Shown: positions 17,318 through 26,221, numbered from the stretch's first letter. The stretch is DNA of 64,000 nt from CAYWRZ01 sp964460845 (GCA_964460845.1 CAYWRZ010000003.1:62001-126000), one strand, 5' to 3'. The notes: generated by a model from the letters alone, not told the origin. Numbers and translations are program-made.

Positions 17318-17881
17318 TCAGCGATTGTTAAAATCGCTCATGGTACGGGGCAGACCTGCCGTAGAAAAACTTCTAATAATATCGCCCGCAAGCGTAATTT
17401 TATCCGGCAGCACTTTCCATTCTTCTTCGCTCCACTTGCCGAGCACATAATCGACCTGCCGGCCCTGGGCAAAATCGCTGCCAATGCCGAAACGCAGCCG
17501 TGGATAGTTAGAGTGACCCAATGTGGCATTGATGTCTTTCAGCCCGTTATGTCCACCGTCGGAACCTGCCGGGCGGAGTCTCAGCTTGCCGAAAGGGAGC
17601 GCCAAATCGTCTGTAACCACCAGCAGGTTATCGGGCGTAATACGTTCCTGCTGCATCCAGTAGTTGACTGCTTTTCCGCTAAGGTTCATATACGTAGTGG
17701 GTTTTACCAGCACCAGCGTACGGCCTTTATGTCTGATTTCGCAGACATGGGCATAACGGTCACTTCCGAAAACAGCGTTGGACGCCCCGGCAAGAGCGTC
17801 CAACACAGTAAACCCGATATTATGACGGGTATTTTCGTATTCGGTACCGATGTTGCCCAATCCTACCACAAGGTATTTCAT
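17318..17881 (-). CDS. pth: Peptidyl-tRNA hydrolase
   Basis: Pth frees tRNA from peptidyl-tRNA that has dropped off ribosomes. The N-terminus shows the catalytic Asn10 and His20 in LGNIGTEYENTRHNIGF, and later KPTTYMNLSG, DDLALPFGKLRL and GGHNGL. The length of 187 residues is standard. It follows rplY by 12 bases, an order common in many bacteria where both are linked to prs. Confidence 0.96.
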   Translation of the reverse strand: MKYLVVGLGNIGTEYENTRHNIGFTVLDALAGASNAVFGSDRYAHVCEIRHKGRTLVLVKPTTYMNLSGKAVNYWMQQERITPDNLLVVTDDLALPFGKLRLRPAGSDGGHNGLKDINATLGHSNYPRLRFGIGSDFAQGRQVDYVLGKWSEEEWKVLPDKITLAGDIIRSFSTAGLPRTMSDFNNR

Positions 17882-17893
17882 AGGGCAATGGTA

Positions 17894-18481
17894 TTATTTT
17901 TTCTTGCTATCGCCTTTTTCGTCGGCTGCAGTAGCTACGTTACGGGTTGTTTTCACGGCTACGACTACAGCCTCGGGAGCTTCCATAAAGCGGATGCCTT
18001 CTGCGGCGATGTCGCGCACGCGGATCATACCTCCGATATCGAGCGTATCAATATTCACGCTTACAAAATCGGGCAGGGTTTCGGGCGTACCCCATACGCT
18101 GATTTTGCGGAAGTTTTGCACCAGCTTACCCCCTTTTTTCACCCCTTCGGAAGTACCTTGAAGGCGAACGGGAAGCTTCACTTTTACGGATTTACCGGGA
18201 ATCAGCTCCAGAAAATCGACGTGTGTTACACGGTCGGTAATGGTATGAAACTGGATGTCTTTGATGATGGCGGGAATCACTTTGTCGCCGAGGTTGAGGT
18301 CGATCTGATATACGTTGGGGTTCCACACGATTTTTTTCAGGTCGATTTCGGGTACGCTGAAGGAAATTTGTTCTTTACCGCCGTAGATCACACAGGGGAC
18401 ATTTCCCGCTTTGCGAAGGTCGGAAGCATCTTTTTTCCCTACGTTCGCTCTGGGCGAACCGCTCAATGATACTTTCTGCAT
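17894..18481 (-). CDS. rplY: 50S ribosomal protein L25 (general stress protein Ctc family)
   Basis: The 195-residue protein is the long TL5/Ctc form: an N-terminal 5S rRNA-binding L25 domain (GSPRANVGKKDASDLRKAG, then VPCVIYGG) and a C-terminal beta domain (KVKLPVRLQGTSEGVKKGG). It ends in a short lysine-rich tail. It binds 5S rRNA in the large subunit. It sits between prs (21 bases upstream) and pth (12 bases downstream), a classical stress and translation operon. Confidence 0.94.
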   Translation of the reverse strand: MQKVSLSGSPRANVGKKDASDLRKAGNVPCVIYGGKEQISFSVPEIDLKKIVWNPNVYQIDLNLGDKVIPAIIKDIQFHTITDRVTHVDFLELIPGKSVKVKLPVRLQGTSEGVKKGGKLVQNFRKISVWGTPETLPDFVSVNIDTLDIGGMIRVRDIAAEGIRFMEAPEAVVVAVKTTRNVATAADEKGDSKKK

Positions 18482-18502
18482 TTTAGTTGATTTTGGAATT
18501 GA

Positions 18503-19438
18503 TTATTGGATGATAAAATGTGAACTGATGGATTCGAAATTCTGCAACCGGGTTACCACATCGGCAAAAAGATTGGCTACAGAAATAACTTTGATTTTGG
18601 GAGAAGACTGACGCAAAGGAATAGTGTCGGTCACGATAAGCTCGCGGAGACCCGATTTTTCGATCCGTTCGTAAGCCGCACCAGAAAGTACGGCGTGGGT
18701 ACAGATAGCTCTTACGGAAGAAGCGCCGCGTTCGAGCATCATATCGGCTGCTTTGGTAAGCGTACCGGCGGTGTCGCAGATGTCGTCCACCAGCACGATG
18801 TCTTTCCCTTCCACTTCTCCGATTACGGTCATGCTTTCGATCTCGTTGGCTTTTTTACGTTGCTTGTAGCAAATAGCCAAATCGCAATTGAGGTATTTGG
18901 CGTAGGCATTGGCACGCTTGGTTCCGCCCGTGTCGGGCGCAGCCATTACTAAATTGGGCAGGCTTAGGCTCTGCACATAAGGAATGAATACGGTCGAGGC
19001 GAAAAGGTGATCGACGGGCACTTCAAAAAAGCCCTGAATCTGGTCGGCATGCAGGTCCATCGTCATGATGCGATCCACACCCGCTGCGGTAAGCAGGTTG
19101 GCCACCAGCTTGGCGCCGATAGACACACGGGGCTTGTCTTTGCGATCCTGACGAGCGAAACCGAAATAAGGAATAACCGCTATCACCCTGCGGGCCGAGG
19201 CGCGCTTGGCCGCATCGATAAGGAGCAGCAGCTCGAACAGGTTGTCGGAAGGAGGTACGGTCGATTGGACGATAAACACGTCTTTACCACGTACGGTCTC
19301 TTCGAACGAAGGCTGAAACTCGCCGTCGCTAAAGGTAGAAACCGCTACTTCGCCCAGCTTCTGCCCATAGCGCTCGGCTATTTTGGAAGCGAGATCGGTA
19401 GTTACCCGTCCGGAGAAAAACTTAACACCCGTTGCCAT
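18503..19438 (-). CDS. prs: Ribose-phosphate pyrophosphokinase
   Basis: Prs makes PRPP from ribose-5-phosphate and ATP for nucleotides, histidine and tryptophan. The PRPP-binding loop reads VLVDDICDTAGTL, and the FSDGEFQPSFEETVRGKDVFIVQST and FGFARQDRK segments are typical. The start is ATG at 19438 (MATGVKFFSGRV), giving 311 residues, the family norm. A longer in-frame reading upstream runs through the promoter and is rejected. It is the first gene of prs-rplY-pth. Confidence 0.96.
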   Translation of the reverse strand: MATGVKFFSGRVTTDLASKIAERYGQKLGEVAVSTFSDGEFQPSFEETVRGKDVFIVQSTVPPSDNLFELLLLIDAAKRASARRVIAVIPYFGFARQDRKDKPRVSIGAKLVANLLTAAGVDRIMTMDLHADQIQGFFEVPVDHLFASTVFIPYVQSLSLPNLVMAAPDTGGTKRANAYAKYLNCDLAICYKQRKKANEIESMTVIGEVEGKDIVLVDDICDTAGTLTKAADMMLERGASSVRAICTHAVLSGAAYERIEKSGLRELIVTDTIPLRQSSPKIKVISVANLFADVVTRLQNFESISSHFIIQ

Positions 19439-19457
19439 AATCTGTAAAAATGGGCTG

Positions 19458-19488
19458 CAAATGTACGTTTTTTTTACGGTTAAACAAG
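19458..19488 (-). promoter_or_regulatory. Promoter of the prs-rplY-pth operon
   Basis: On the minus strand TACATTTG (19458-19465) is a perfect -7 box, and CTTG (19485-19488) sits 19 bases upstream as the -33 element. The prs ATG is 19 bases downstream of the box. Confidence 0.75.
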
Positions 19489-19669
19489 CACTTAACCGGC
19501 CGGGGCAAATGCGCCCTTTGGTCTTGTAGGAACGGGGAGCCCTCCCTTTCCCGGCGGTAAAGATAAGGCTGTAAAATCCCCGTTCGGCACAAAAAAGAAG
19601 GTAAAATGAAGGTTCGTTTCGAAGCACCGACCATTTATATCGGGAAAACTGCTAAATTCGCATCCGATT

Positions 19670-19753
19670 GCCCGGATGGCGGAATTGGTAGACGCGCTGG
19701 TCTCAAACACCTGTGGCAGCAATGCCGTGTCGGTTCGAGCCCGACTCCGGGTA
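19670..19753 (+). tRNA. tRNA-Leu (CAA anticodon)
   Basis: The acceptor GCCCGGA (19670-19676) pairs with TCCGGGT (19746-19752), with one G-U pair, then discriminator A. The loop CTCAAAC gives anticodon CAA for the UUG codon. A long variable arm with GGCA/TGCC is present, as expected for leucine. The anticodon stem CTGGT/ACCTG has a T-T mismatch in its second pair. A near-consensus -7 box TAAATTCG lies at 19653-19660. Confidence 0.92.
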
Positions 19754-19755
19754 CT

Positions 19756-19787
19756 AAAAAAAGCGGAGAAAATTTCTCCGCTTTTTT
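19756..19787 (+). terminator. Intrinsic terminator after tRNA-Leu
   Basis: AAAAGCGGAGAA pairs with TTCTCCGCTTTT in an almost perfect hairpin ending in six T. It starts two bases after the tRNA discriminator base. Confidence 0.88.
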
Positions 19788-19789
19788 CA

Positions 19790-21666
19790 TACTACGCAGC
19801 AGCATAAGCACTGGTAAAGAATTATTAAGACCTTAACCGATTCTCATCGGCTAAATGGGTGGCTATCGGGACACGATTCTTTGGAACTCTCATTCAAACA
19901 TTAGAATACCGAGTATAAAGAGCGTCAAAACATATATTTTCACTATTCTATCAAACCAGTATTAGCAAATTCATAAAAGCCATATGAAAATAAAGTCAGT
20001 CCGCTTAATTAACCTTAAAAGCTATCAAAAAGCCACTATAAATTTTTCGAAAAACATAAATTTATTAGTCGGCGCAAATAATTCCGGGAAATCAACCATT
20101 ATTAAGTCATTACTAAATTTACAATATCCATCTTTCCGTCACCAAGACATAAGGGCATCTTCTCAGTATGCTAGGGTTTATACTGAGATTACCGATGTCT
20201 CAGAAAATGACAGCCAAAGATTTTATTCATTAGAATATCGTAAAGAATTTGAAATAGCTCAAAATTATACTATTTATTGGGGGAGAATTAACAACAACAC
20301 TGAGGAATATTTATACACAAATTCTAATTATAAAATAGAATATGTGGAACACGACCTCATAAGAGTTACTGATGCAGAAGGGAAAAAAGTTGAATTAAAA
20401 CACTTTCCCAGATTCCCCGATAATGAACCTCAGAATAATTTCATTTATCCATTTTTATCTAAACGAAAATTAGAATACTATAATGTAGATCTAAGCGAAG
20501 AAACGACGAATATTGTTTCGGAAAATTTATCTAATCTTTCGGCAAAGATTCAACGAATTGGAAATCCATCTCACCCCAAAAACAAGTATTTTTCTGCTCT
20601 TTGCAAAGACATCCTCGGATTTGAAATTGGAGTTGTTCCTGCCTCACAAAGTAACGGAAACAGGATTGAACCTGGGATATACACTACAAGCACCGGCATG
20701 ATCGGATTAAGATCCATGGGAGATGGAGTGGCAAATATTCTCGGGCTCATTGCTACCTTACTTACAGAAGATCATAAACTCTATTTGGTTGAAGAACTCG
20801 AAAATGATATTCATCCAAAAGCATTAAAAAAACTATTAGATTTAATTCTGTCCAAAGCTGATAAAAATCAGTTCGTAATTTCCACACATTCAAATATTGT
20901 GCTGAAACATTTAGGATCTTCTCCTGAAAGCAAAATCTTTTATATTGAGTGGGATCCAAAAACGGAAAGAGATGGAATAACTGAAAATATTCCCAATTCT
21001 GTTGTAAACGAGATCGAAAATGACTCAAAAGAACGAATAAAAATTCTAGAGAAATTGGGTTATGAATTCCATGATTTAGAGTTATATAAAGCTTATTTAA
21101 TTCTCGAAGAATCTTCAGCAGAAAGAATCATTAGAGACTTTCTAATTCCAAATATTGTTCCTGAGTTATATAATAAAATCAAGACTATCGCCGCTCAGGG
21201 CGCTGGAGATCTAAGAGCCCGATTAAGTGACTTAAACCGGTTATTCGTATTTATCCATTCTCATTCTGTTTATTTTGAAAAAGCATGGATCATTGCAGAT
21301 GGAGATGAGGCAGGAAAAACAGCAATAAAAAACATTAAAAAAGATTTTAAATCATGGCCTGAAAATCACTTTATTAACTTCGAAAAAGTTGATTTCGAGG
21401 AATATTACCCCGATAGATTTAATAAGGAAAAAGAAGGGTTAAGTTCTTTAAATGATAAGGATCAAAAAAGAAAGGCAAAAAAACAACTTCTTGAAAAAGT
21501 GATGGGTTGGGCATTAAAAAACAGAGAAGAGGCGATAGAAGAATTCAAAGTCTCCGCAAGCGAAGTAATCTCTATTCTGGAAAACATAAACACAAAAATT
21601 AATAACAATCAATAGTGCGTTTGCGTTATAGATTGTGTCATCACTTTCGATGAATATTTACTACGC
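19790..21666. mobile_element. Putative AT-rich insertion next to tRNA-Leu, flanked by 8-base direct repeats
   Basis: The stretch from about 19800 to 21660 is visibly richer in A and T than its neighbours and holds a single nuclease gene. TACTACGC occurs at 19790-19797, just after the tRNA-Leu terminator, and again at 21659-21666, just before the 3' end of the next native gene. This could mark the ends of an insertion. An 8-base match can also arise by chance over the length searched, and no integrase is present. Confidence 0.4.
19984..21615 (+). CDS. OLD-family ATP-dependent nuclease (AAA ATPase + TOPRIM)
   Basis: The 543-residue protein has an ABC-type ATPase domain with Walker A GANNSGKST (residues 30-38), a signature-like LRSMGDG (about 242-248), Walker B LYLVEELEND (about 266-275) and STHS (300-303). 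A TOPRIM nuclease domain follows, with the acidic motif LILEESSAE (372-380) and the DGDEAG metal site (439-444). This is the architecture of OLD nucleases, many of which act in phage defence (P2 Old, GajA of Gabija). No UvrD-like gajB or other partner is next to it. Codon use is AT-rich compared with neighbours, which suggests transfer. Its exact system is not identified. Confidence 0.88.
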   Translation: MKIKSVRLINLKSYQKATINFSKNINLLVGANNSGKSTIIKSLLNLQYPSFRHQDIRASSQYARVYTEITDVSENDSQRFYSLEYRKEFEIAQNYTIYWGRINNNTEEYLYTNSNYKIEYVEHDLIRVTDAEGKKVELKHFPRFPDNEPQNNFIYPFLSKRKLEYYNVDLSEETTNIVSENLSNLSAKIQRIGNPSHPKNKYFSALCKDILGFEIGVVPASQSNGNRIEPGIYTTSTGMIGLRSMGDGVANILGLIATLLTEDHKLYLVEELENDIHPKALKKLLDLILSKADKNQFVISTHSNIVLKHLGSSPESKIFYIEWDPKTERDGITENIPNSVVNEIENDSKERIKILEKLGYEFHDLELYKAYLILEESSAERIIRDFLIPNIVPELYNKIKTIAAQGAGDLRARLSDLNRLFVFIHSHSVYFEKAWIIADGDEAGKTAIKNIKKDFKSWPENHFINFEKVDFEEYYPDRFNKEKEGLSSLNDKDQKRKAKKQLLEKVMGWALKNREEAIEEFKVSASEVISILENINTKINNNQ

Positions 21667-21674
21667 CTCATTCC

Positions 21675-22295
21675 TTACAATCCCACATAAAAATCCAGGT
21701 GAAATTTGCCCTGTATAAGGCGGTATTGTTGGGCGTCTATTCCGTGTACGCTGCAATCGAACACACCGCTAAGGCGGTAATTGCCCCCTTCGTTTTTTTC
21801 GACTTGCTGCACCACGAGGTATCCGGAGGGATCGCTATCGGAGAGGAACTCGTTTCCGGCATTTAACTGCGCCCAGGTTATGCGAAGATAAGGTGCAATA
21901 AATTCATGGATTTCCTCGTCGTAATTGGCCCGCCCGGGATCGGTATTCAAGGTCCAAACGGTATCGTTCAGAAGCCCGTTTACGCGCGAGACTTCTACTG
22001 CCTGTCCTTTGGGCCAGGTGATATGAATTTCCAGCATTTCGCGCTTGTCGGTCGAGGTAAGCCGCCCGCAGAGCACATTCGGATTTTCCGCATTGAGCTC
22101 CGCCACATATTCAGAGGTAAAGTCCTCGGGCCAGTTATGGGTATAAAAGCTGCTTTCTGTGTCCGAAAATCCGGATAAATGCTTTGCTTCACCGGCAAAG
22201 GTAAAGGCCACAAAAGGTTCCTTAGGCTCCGATTTACAGGCTAAAAGAAAAACCGTGCAAAAAATTAAAAAAGAGGGGCGCATATAGAAAGACAT
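21675..22295 (-). CDS. Hypothetical lipoprotein
   Basis: The 206-residue protein starts with a signal peptide and a lipobox (FLLACKSE, Cys at about 20), so it is predicted to be lipid-anchored. The mature part is polar and beta-rich and matches no family I recognise. It could start at either Met in MSFYMRPSF. It borders the AT-rich insertion at its 3' end but has normal base composition itself. Confidence 0.7.
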   Translation of the reverse strand: MSFYMRPSFLIFCTVFLLACKSEPKEPFVAFTFAGEAKHLSGFSDTESSFYTHNWPEDFTSEYVAELNAENPNVLCGRLTSTDKREMLEIHITWPKGQAVEVSRVNGLLNDTVWTLNTDPGRANYDEEIHEFIAPYLRITWAQLNAGNEFLSDSDPSGYLVVQQVEKNEGGNYRLSGVFDCSVHGIDAQQYRLIQGKFHLDFYVGL

Positions 22296-22616
22296 TTTTT
22301 AAAATAACGGTTTATAACGGACACAAAAATACGCCGTTTTGCCACAATATGCCGACTTGTCGGCCTGTCGAACTCGTTTTTTTATTAGATATTATTTGGA
22401 AATAAGATTGCGGATGGTGTTTCCTTGTTTTTGAACAGCTCTTAAATATATTGGTTTTTCGGCCTACGAAAACTAAATAAATGAAGAACCAAAATCCTGT
22501 TCAGGTAAAAATCACTCTAAATAAGATCGTTTTAAGTGAAAAAATCGTGTTTCTTTTTTGTCGCTTTGTAAGTTTCAGGCAAAACGATAATTTTCGGCCC
22601 TAAACCCTGTTAACCT
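22296..22616. other. Divergent intergenic region without recognised gene
   Basis: These 321 bases separate two divergently transcribed genes. The stretch is AT-rich, with several T and A tracts, and must hold promoters for both sides. No exact TAnnTTTG box with suitable spacing was found, and no ORF or hairpin stands out. Confidence 0.5.
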
Positions 22617-23000
22617 ATGATTATTTGGAGTGGAAGCGGTCTGTTGATCGCACTCATTTGCGCGCTTGTGGTAGTAACCCTCAACGCAATATTCCCCAAT
22701 GGCGAGGAATTTAAATTTTTACTAATGGCGCTGTCTGCACTGCTCACAGGCCTTATTTGGTTCGCATTTTTGAAAATGGCGGCCTCTTTACAGGGCAAAG
22801 TCAACGCGGCAAAACAAGTGCTCGAAAACCCCGATGCGGCCGACGAGAAAACCCTGAAGCAGGCTTCGCAACAAGTGAAGGCCGAGCCTTTTGTGCATTC
22901 GGCCCTGCGCTCCAGCCTGTTCTTCATCCCCGGACGCTGGTGGCCTTACCTGCTCTTTGTACTGAGCATCGTGCTTTTGGTCCTTCACTTTGTAAATTAA
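22617..23000 (+). CDS. Hypothetical small membrane protein
   Basis: The 127-residue protein has three hydrophobic segments (about residues 5-24, 34-54 and 107-126) and a charged loop between the second and third. No family is recognised. Its last 39 bases (22962-23000) are the left end of a tandem duplication that also contains the TPR gene, and a second copy of this 3' end survives at 24669-24707. It converges with the first TPR gene, 32 bases from its stop. Confidence 0.7.
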   Translation: MIIWSGSGLLIALICALVVVTLNAIFPNGEEFKFLLMALSALLTGLIWFAFLKMAASLQGKVNAAKQVLENPDAADEKTLKQASQQVKAEPFVHSALRSSLFFIPGRWWPYLLFVLSIVLLVLHFVN

Positions 23001-23032
23001 GGCAAGTAGCTTTCTCCAAACTTTTGGGGCTT

Positions 23033-24451
23033 TCAATAACAGCTTTCCATTATTTTGGGGAAAGCGCTCGCCTCTCCCAAATCGGCCGCTTTGCGGAACG
23101 ATTCGCAGGCGGCATTTTTATCCTTTATCCGCAGGAGTGCTTCTCCCCGCATGAGGTATAATGTGGCATCTGAAGGATCAATCGCAAGGCCTTTATCAAC
23201 GTAAAGCATTCCCTCGGCATATTCTTCCAAATCAAAACACAAGGCTCCTATCGACCAGTAAAAACGAATATCGGAGGGATCAGCAGCTATTGCTTTCAGG
23301 TAATATTTTTTCGCGGTTACAGGATCATGAAGATGCACCACTTTGATATACCCGTAAGCCCATTGTGCCGCGGCATACATTCTCACCCGCAGAGCTCCCT
23401 GCGGTGGTGGTTGGGTCAGGGATTTTTCGATATCCGGAAGAGCCTTGTCATACGCTTCCTGGGCAAAAGCCACCATACCTCTCTGGGCATACAGTAACAA
23501 ATCTTCCGGCGATTTTTCTATCGCACGGTTAAAGACGAGGTAAGCCTGATCGTAGGCTCCTTTATTCAACAGCGTATATCCTTCCCGCACCAGGCATTCG
23601 GTCAAAAACTCCGGATTGGTTACAAATGCTGCGCACACGTTACACATATCCAGCTCCTGAGGCAAAATCTCTCCTTTGCTGCGTAGCGCCTCCCATTCCT
23701 GACAGGCGCTTTTGAGATCCCCCATGCTTTGCCATAACAAGCCCCGGTCATACAGGTAAAAATTCTGACGTTCGTTACCCAGGTTTATCAGGCTGTTCAC
23801 GTCTTTCAGGGCTTCGGTGTACCTGCCTTCGAAATAATGCCATCGGGAGCGGGTTTTGAGCGCGTACTCGGAACGGGGTATTTTACGAAGGCAGGCATCA
23901 AGCACAGGCATCGCTTTTTCATACCCGTATTCGTACTCCAGAGCGATTGCCTTGGTCACATAAGCCGTATCTGAGTGGGGATCAAGCTTAATGGCTTTGT
24001 CGTAATCGGCCAACGCTTCTTTGACCATTCCGAGGTGATGCCGGAGGGTGCCCCTTACCACATAAGTACGCGCGTCGCGAGGTTTGAGCTTGAGATAGCT
24101 ACTCCTATCGGCCTCTGCTTCTTTGAATTGCCCGCGCCGGTGATACAAATCACCCCGGTTATAGTAAGCATCGGCATGATTCGGATCGTGTGTCAGTACC
24201 AGTCCATAATAATGTATGGCCTGAAGCGTATCGCCGATGAGGGTGTAAATAACTCCTTTCTGATGAAGGGCATTGATATGAGTCGGATTCGACTTCAGCG
24301 CTTTGTCATAATATACAAGGGCTTCGGCATATTCTCCTTTGAAGAAGTGCCCCTGCCCCTGGTTGTAAAACACAGCCGGATCGTTTTGTGCAGTGGCAAA
24401 CGGAGGAAAAATAAGCCCCGATAAAAGCAGGTAGAGTAAGGTTCTTTTCAT
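23033..24451 (-). CDS. Secreted TPR-repeat protein, copy 1
   Basis: The 472-residue protein has a signal peptide (MKRTLLYLLLSGLIFPPFATA) and then tetratricopeptide repeats to the end, with typical A..YY.KAL..NP units of 34 residues. Several repeats in the middle are less regular and include paired cysteines (LDMCNVCAAF). TPR proteins are scaffolds for protein contacts; this one should lie in the periplasm or on the surface. It is a paralogue of the next gene (24745-26163): the middle (about residues 139-415) is identical while both ends have diverged. No partner is visible. Confidence 0.85.
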   Translation of the reverse strand: MKRTLLYLLLSGLIFPPFATAQNDPAVFYNQGQGHFFKGEYAEALVYYDKALKSNPTHINALHQKGVIYTLIGDTLQAIHYYGLVLTHDPNHADAYYNRGDLYHRRGQFKEAEADRSSYLKLKPRDARTYVVRGTLRHHLGMVKEALADYDKAIKLDPHSDTAYVTKAIALEYEYGYEKAMPVLDACLRKIPRSEYALKTRSRWHYFEGRYTEALKDVNSLINLGNERQNFYLYDRGLLWQSMGDLKSACQEWEALRSKGEILPQELDMCNVCAAFVTNPEFLTECLVREGYTLLNKGAYDQAYLVFNRAIEKSPEDLLLYAQRGMVAFAQEAYDKALPDIEKSLTQPPPQGALRVRMYAAAQWAYGYIKVVHLHDPVTAKKYYLKAIAADPSDIRFYWSIGALCFDLEEYAEGMLYVDKGLAIDPSDATLYLMRGEALLRIKDKNAACESFRKAADLGEASAFPKIMESCY

Positions 24452-24495
24452 AGTATGAATAGTAGGCGGATCCAGCTCCGGAATGCTATTTATGG

Positions 24496-24509
24496 TGTGA
24501 TTTTACACA
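24496..24509. promoter_or_regulatory. Inverted repeat upstream of TPR copy 1
   Basis: TGTGATTTTACACA is a dyad with TGTG/CACA half sites and a six-base centre, like a CRP/FNR-type operator. It lies 45 bases upstream of the TPR start and is repeated unchanged at 26208-26221. Confidence 0.35.
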
Positions 24510-24668
24510 CGATGAAACAGCGGTTTTGTTCGTTTTTCTTCCAAAATACGGCTTAGCCACGAAAAAAGCACATTGCTTCAAAAATCGAGCCGTTTTTTCC
24601 GGCAGGAAGTAGCCGGCTCCCCAATCGTGGGTCAATAATCCCGCTTCCCGCTTTATTTGCCGTTTACC

Positions 24669-24707
24669 CTGAGCATCGTGTTTCTGATCCTGCATTTTAC
24701 ACGCTAA
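24669..24707 (+). pseudogene. Remnant of the 3' end of the small membrane gene
   Basis: The plus strand reads LSIVFLILHFTR and a stop, which matches the last 12 residues of the gene at 22617-23000 (LSIVLLVLHFVN). It has no start or body and is a by-product of the tandem duplication. Confidence 0.8.
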
Positions 24708-24744
24708 GGCGACCGTTCTTCCTGTGCTCCACCTGTTGCTCTGC

Positions 24745-26163
24745 TTAGTAACAGGCTTCCATTATTCTTCGGAAAGCGTTCGCCTCTCCCAAATCGGCCG
24801 CTTTGCGGAACGATTCGCAAGCGGCATTTTTATCTTTCATCAGTAGGAAGGCATCTCCCTGCATGAGGTGTAATGTGACATCTGAAGGATCGAGTGCAAG
24901 GCCTTTATCAACGTAAAGCATTCCCTCGGCATATTCTTCCAAATCAAAACACAAGGCTCCTATCGACCAGTAAAAACGAATATCGGAGGGATCAGCAGCT
25001 ATTGCTTTCAGGTAATATTTTTTCGCGGTTACAGGATCATGAAGATGCACCACTTTGATATACCCGTAAGCCCATTGTGCCGCGGCATACATTCTCACCC
25101 GCAGAGCTCCCTGCGGTGGTGGTTGGGTCAGGGATTTTTCGATATCCGGAAGAGCCTTGTCATACGCTTCCTGGGCAAAAGCCACCATACCTCTCTGGGC
25201 ATACAGTAACAAATCTTCCGGCGATTTTTCTATCGCACGGTTAAAGACGAGGTAAGCCTGATCGTAGGCTCCTTTATTCAACAGCGTATATCCTTCCCGC
25301 ACCAGGCATTCGGTCAAAAACTCCGGATTGGTTACAAATGCTGCGCACACGTTACACATATCCAGCTCCTGAGGCAAAATCTCTCCTTTGCTGCGTAGCG
25401 CCTCCCATTCCTGACAGGCGCTTTTGAGATCCCCCATGCTTTGCCATAACAAGCCCCGGTCATACAGGTAAAAATTCTGACGTTCGTTACCCAGGTTTAT
25501 CAGGCTGTTCACGTCTTTCAGGGCTTCGGTGTACCTGCCTTCGAAATAATGCCATCGGGAGCGGGTTTTGAGCGCGTACTCGGAACGGGGTATTTTACGA
25601 AGGCAGGCATCAAGCACAGGCATCGCTTTTTCATACCCGTATTCGTACTCCAGAGCGATTGCCTTGGTCACATAAGCCGTATCTGAGTGGGGATCAAGCT
25701 TAATGGCTTTGTCGTAATCGGCCAACGCTTCTTTGACCATTCCGAGGTGATGCCGGATGGTGCCCCTTACCACATAACTACGTGCGTCGCGAGGTTTGAG
25801 CTTGAGGTAGCTGTTCACATCCGCTTCTGCTTCTTTGAGTTGTCCGTGCCGGTAATACAAATCGCCCCGGTTATTGTAAGCATTGGCATAATTCGGATCC
25901 TGTGCCAGCACCAATCCAAAATAATGCAGGGCCTGAGGCGTATCGCCCGTGAGGGTGTAGATAATTCCTTTCTGATGAAGGGCATCGGTATAGGTCGGAT
26001 TCAGCTTCAGCGCTTTGTCGTAAAACACAAGAGCTTCGGCATATTCACCTTTGGCAAGGTGTTCCTGTCCCTGGTTGTAAAATGCAACCGGATCGTTTTG
26101 CGCAGCAGCAAACGGAGAAAAAATAAGCCCCGATAAAAGCAGGTAGAGTAAGGTTCTTTTCAT
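24745..26163 (-). CDS. Secreted TPR-repeat protein, copy 2
   Basis: The 472-residue paralogue of the preceding TPR gene has the same signal peptide type, same length and same repeat layout. The first 138 residues differ at many positions, and the last 50 or so at about a dozen. The middle is identical at protein level and, as far as read, at DNA level (24900-25757 against 23188-24045). This pattern suggests gene conversion of the core after an older duplication, with ends that diverged. Confidence 0.85.
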   Translation of the reverse strand: MKRTLLYLLLSGLIFSPFAAAQNDPVAFYNQGQEHLAKGEYAEALVFYDKALKLNPTYTDALHQKGIIYTLTGDTPQALHYFGLVLAQDPNYANAYNNRGDLYYRHGQLKEAEADVNSYLKLKPRDARSYVVRGTIRHHLGMVKEALADYDKAIKLDPHSDTAYVTKAIALEYEYGYEKAMPVLDACLRKIPRSEYALKTRSRWHYFEGRYTEALKDVNSLINLGNERQNFYLYDRGLLWQSMGDLKSACQEWEALRSKGEILPQELDMCNVCAAFVTNPEFLTECLVREGYTLLNKGAYDQAYLVFNRAIEKSPEDLLLYAQRGMVAFAQEAYDKALPDIEKSLTQPPPQGALRVRMYAAAQWAYGYIKVVHLHDPVTAKKYYLKAIAADPSDIRFYWSIGALCFDLEEYAEGMLYVDKGLALDPSDVTLHLMQGDAFLLMKDKNAACESFRKAADLGEANAFRRIMEACY

Positions 26164-26207
26164 AGTATGAATAGTAGGCGGATCCAGCTCCGGAATGCTA
26201 TTTATGG

Positions 26208-26221
26208 TGTGATTTTACACA
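26208..26221. promoter_or_regulatory. Inverted repeat upstream of TPR copy 2
   Basis: The same TGTGATTTTACACA dyad as at 24496-24509, 45 bases upstream of this TPR gene. It lies within the near-identical upstream region of the duplication. Confidence 0.35.

Larger units (their letters stand above)
22962..24668. repeat. Tandem duplication, unit 1 (TPR gene plus flanks)
   Basis: Unit 1 begins inside the 3' end of the membrane gene and ends at GCCGTTTACC (24668). It contains the first TPR gene and its upstream region. Unit 2 follows directly. The two upstream regions (24452-24668 and 26164-26380) differ at about three positions, and the core of the two TPR genes looks identical. Confidence 0.9.

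Noticed and set aside
17513..18469. Plus-strand open frame of 318 codons across pth and rplY
   Set aside because: It is antisense to two clear housekeeping genes and matches no known protein.
23033..26163. Repeats suggesting a CRISPR array or insertion sequence
   Set aside because: The repeats are a simple tandem duplication of a TPR gene; there are no short regular spacers, terminal inverted repeats or transposase. No CRISPR-like array was seen elsewhere in the window.
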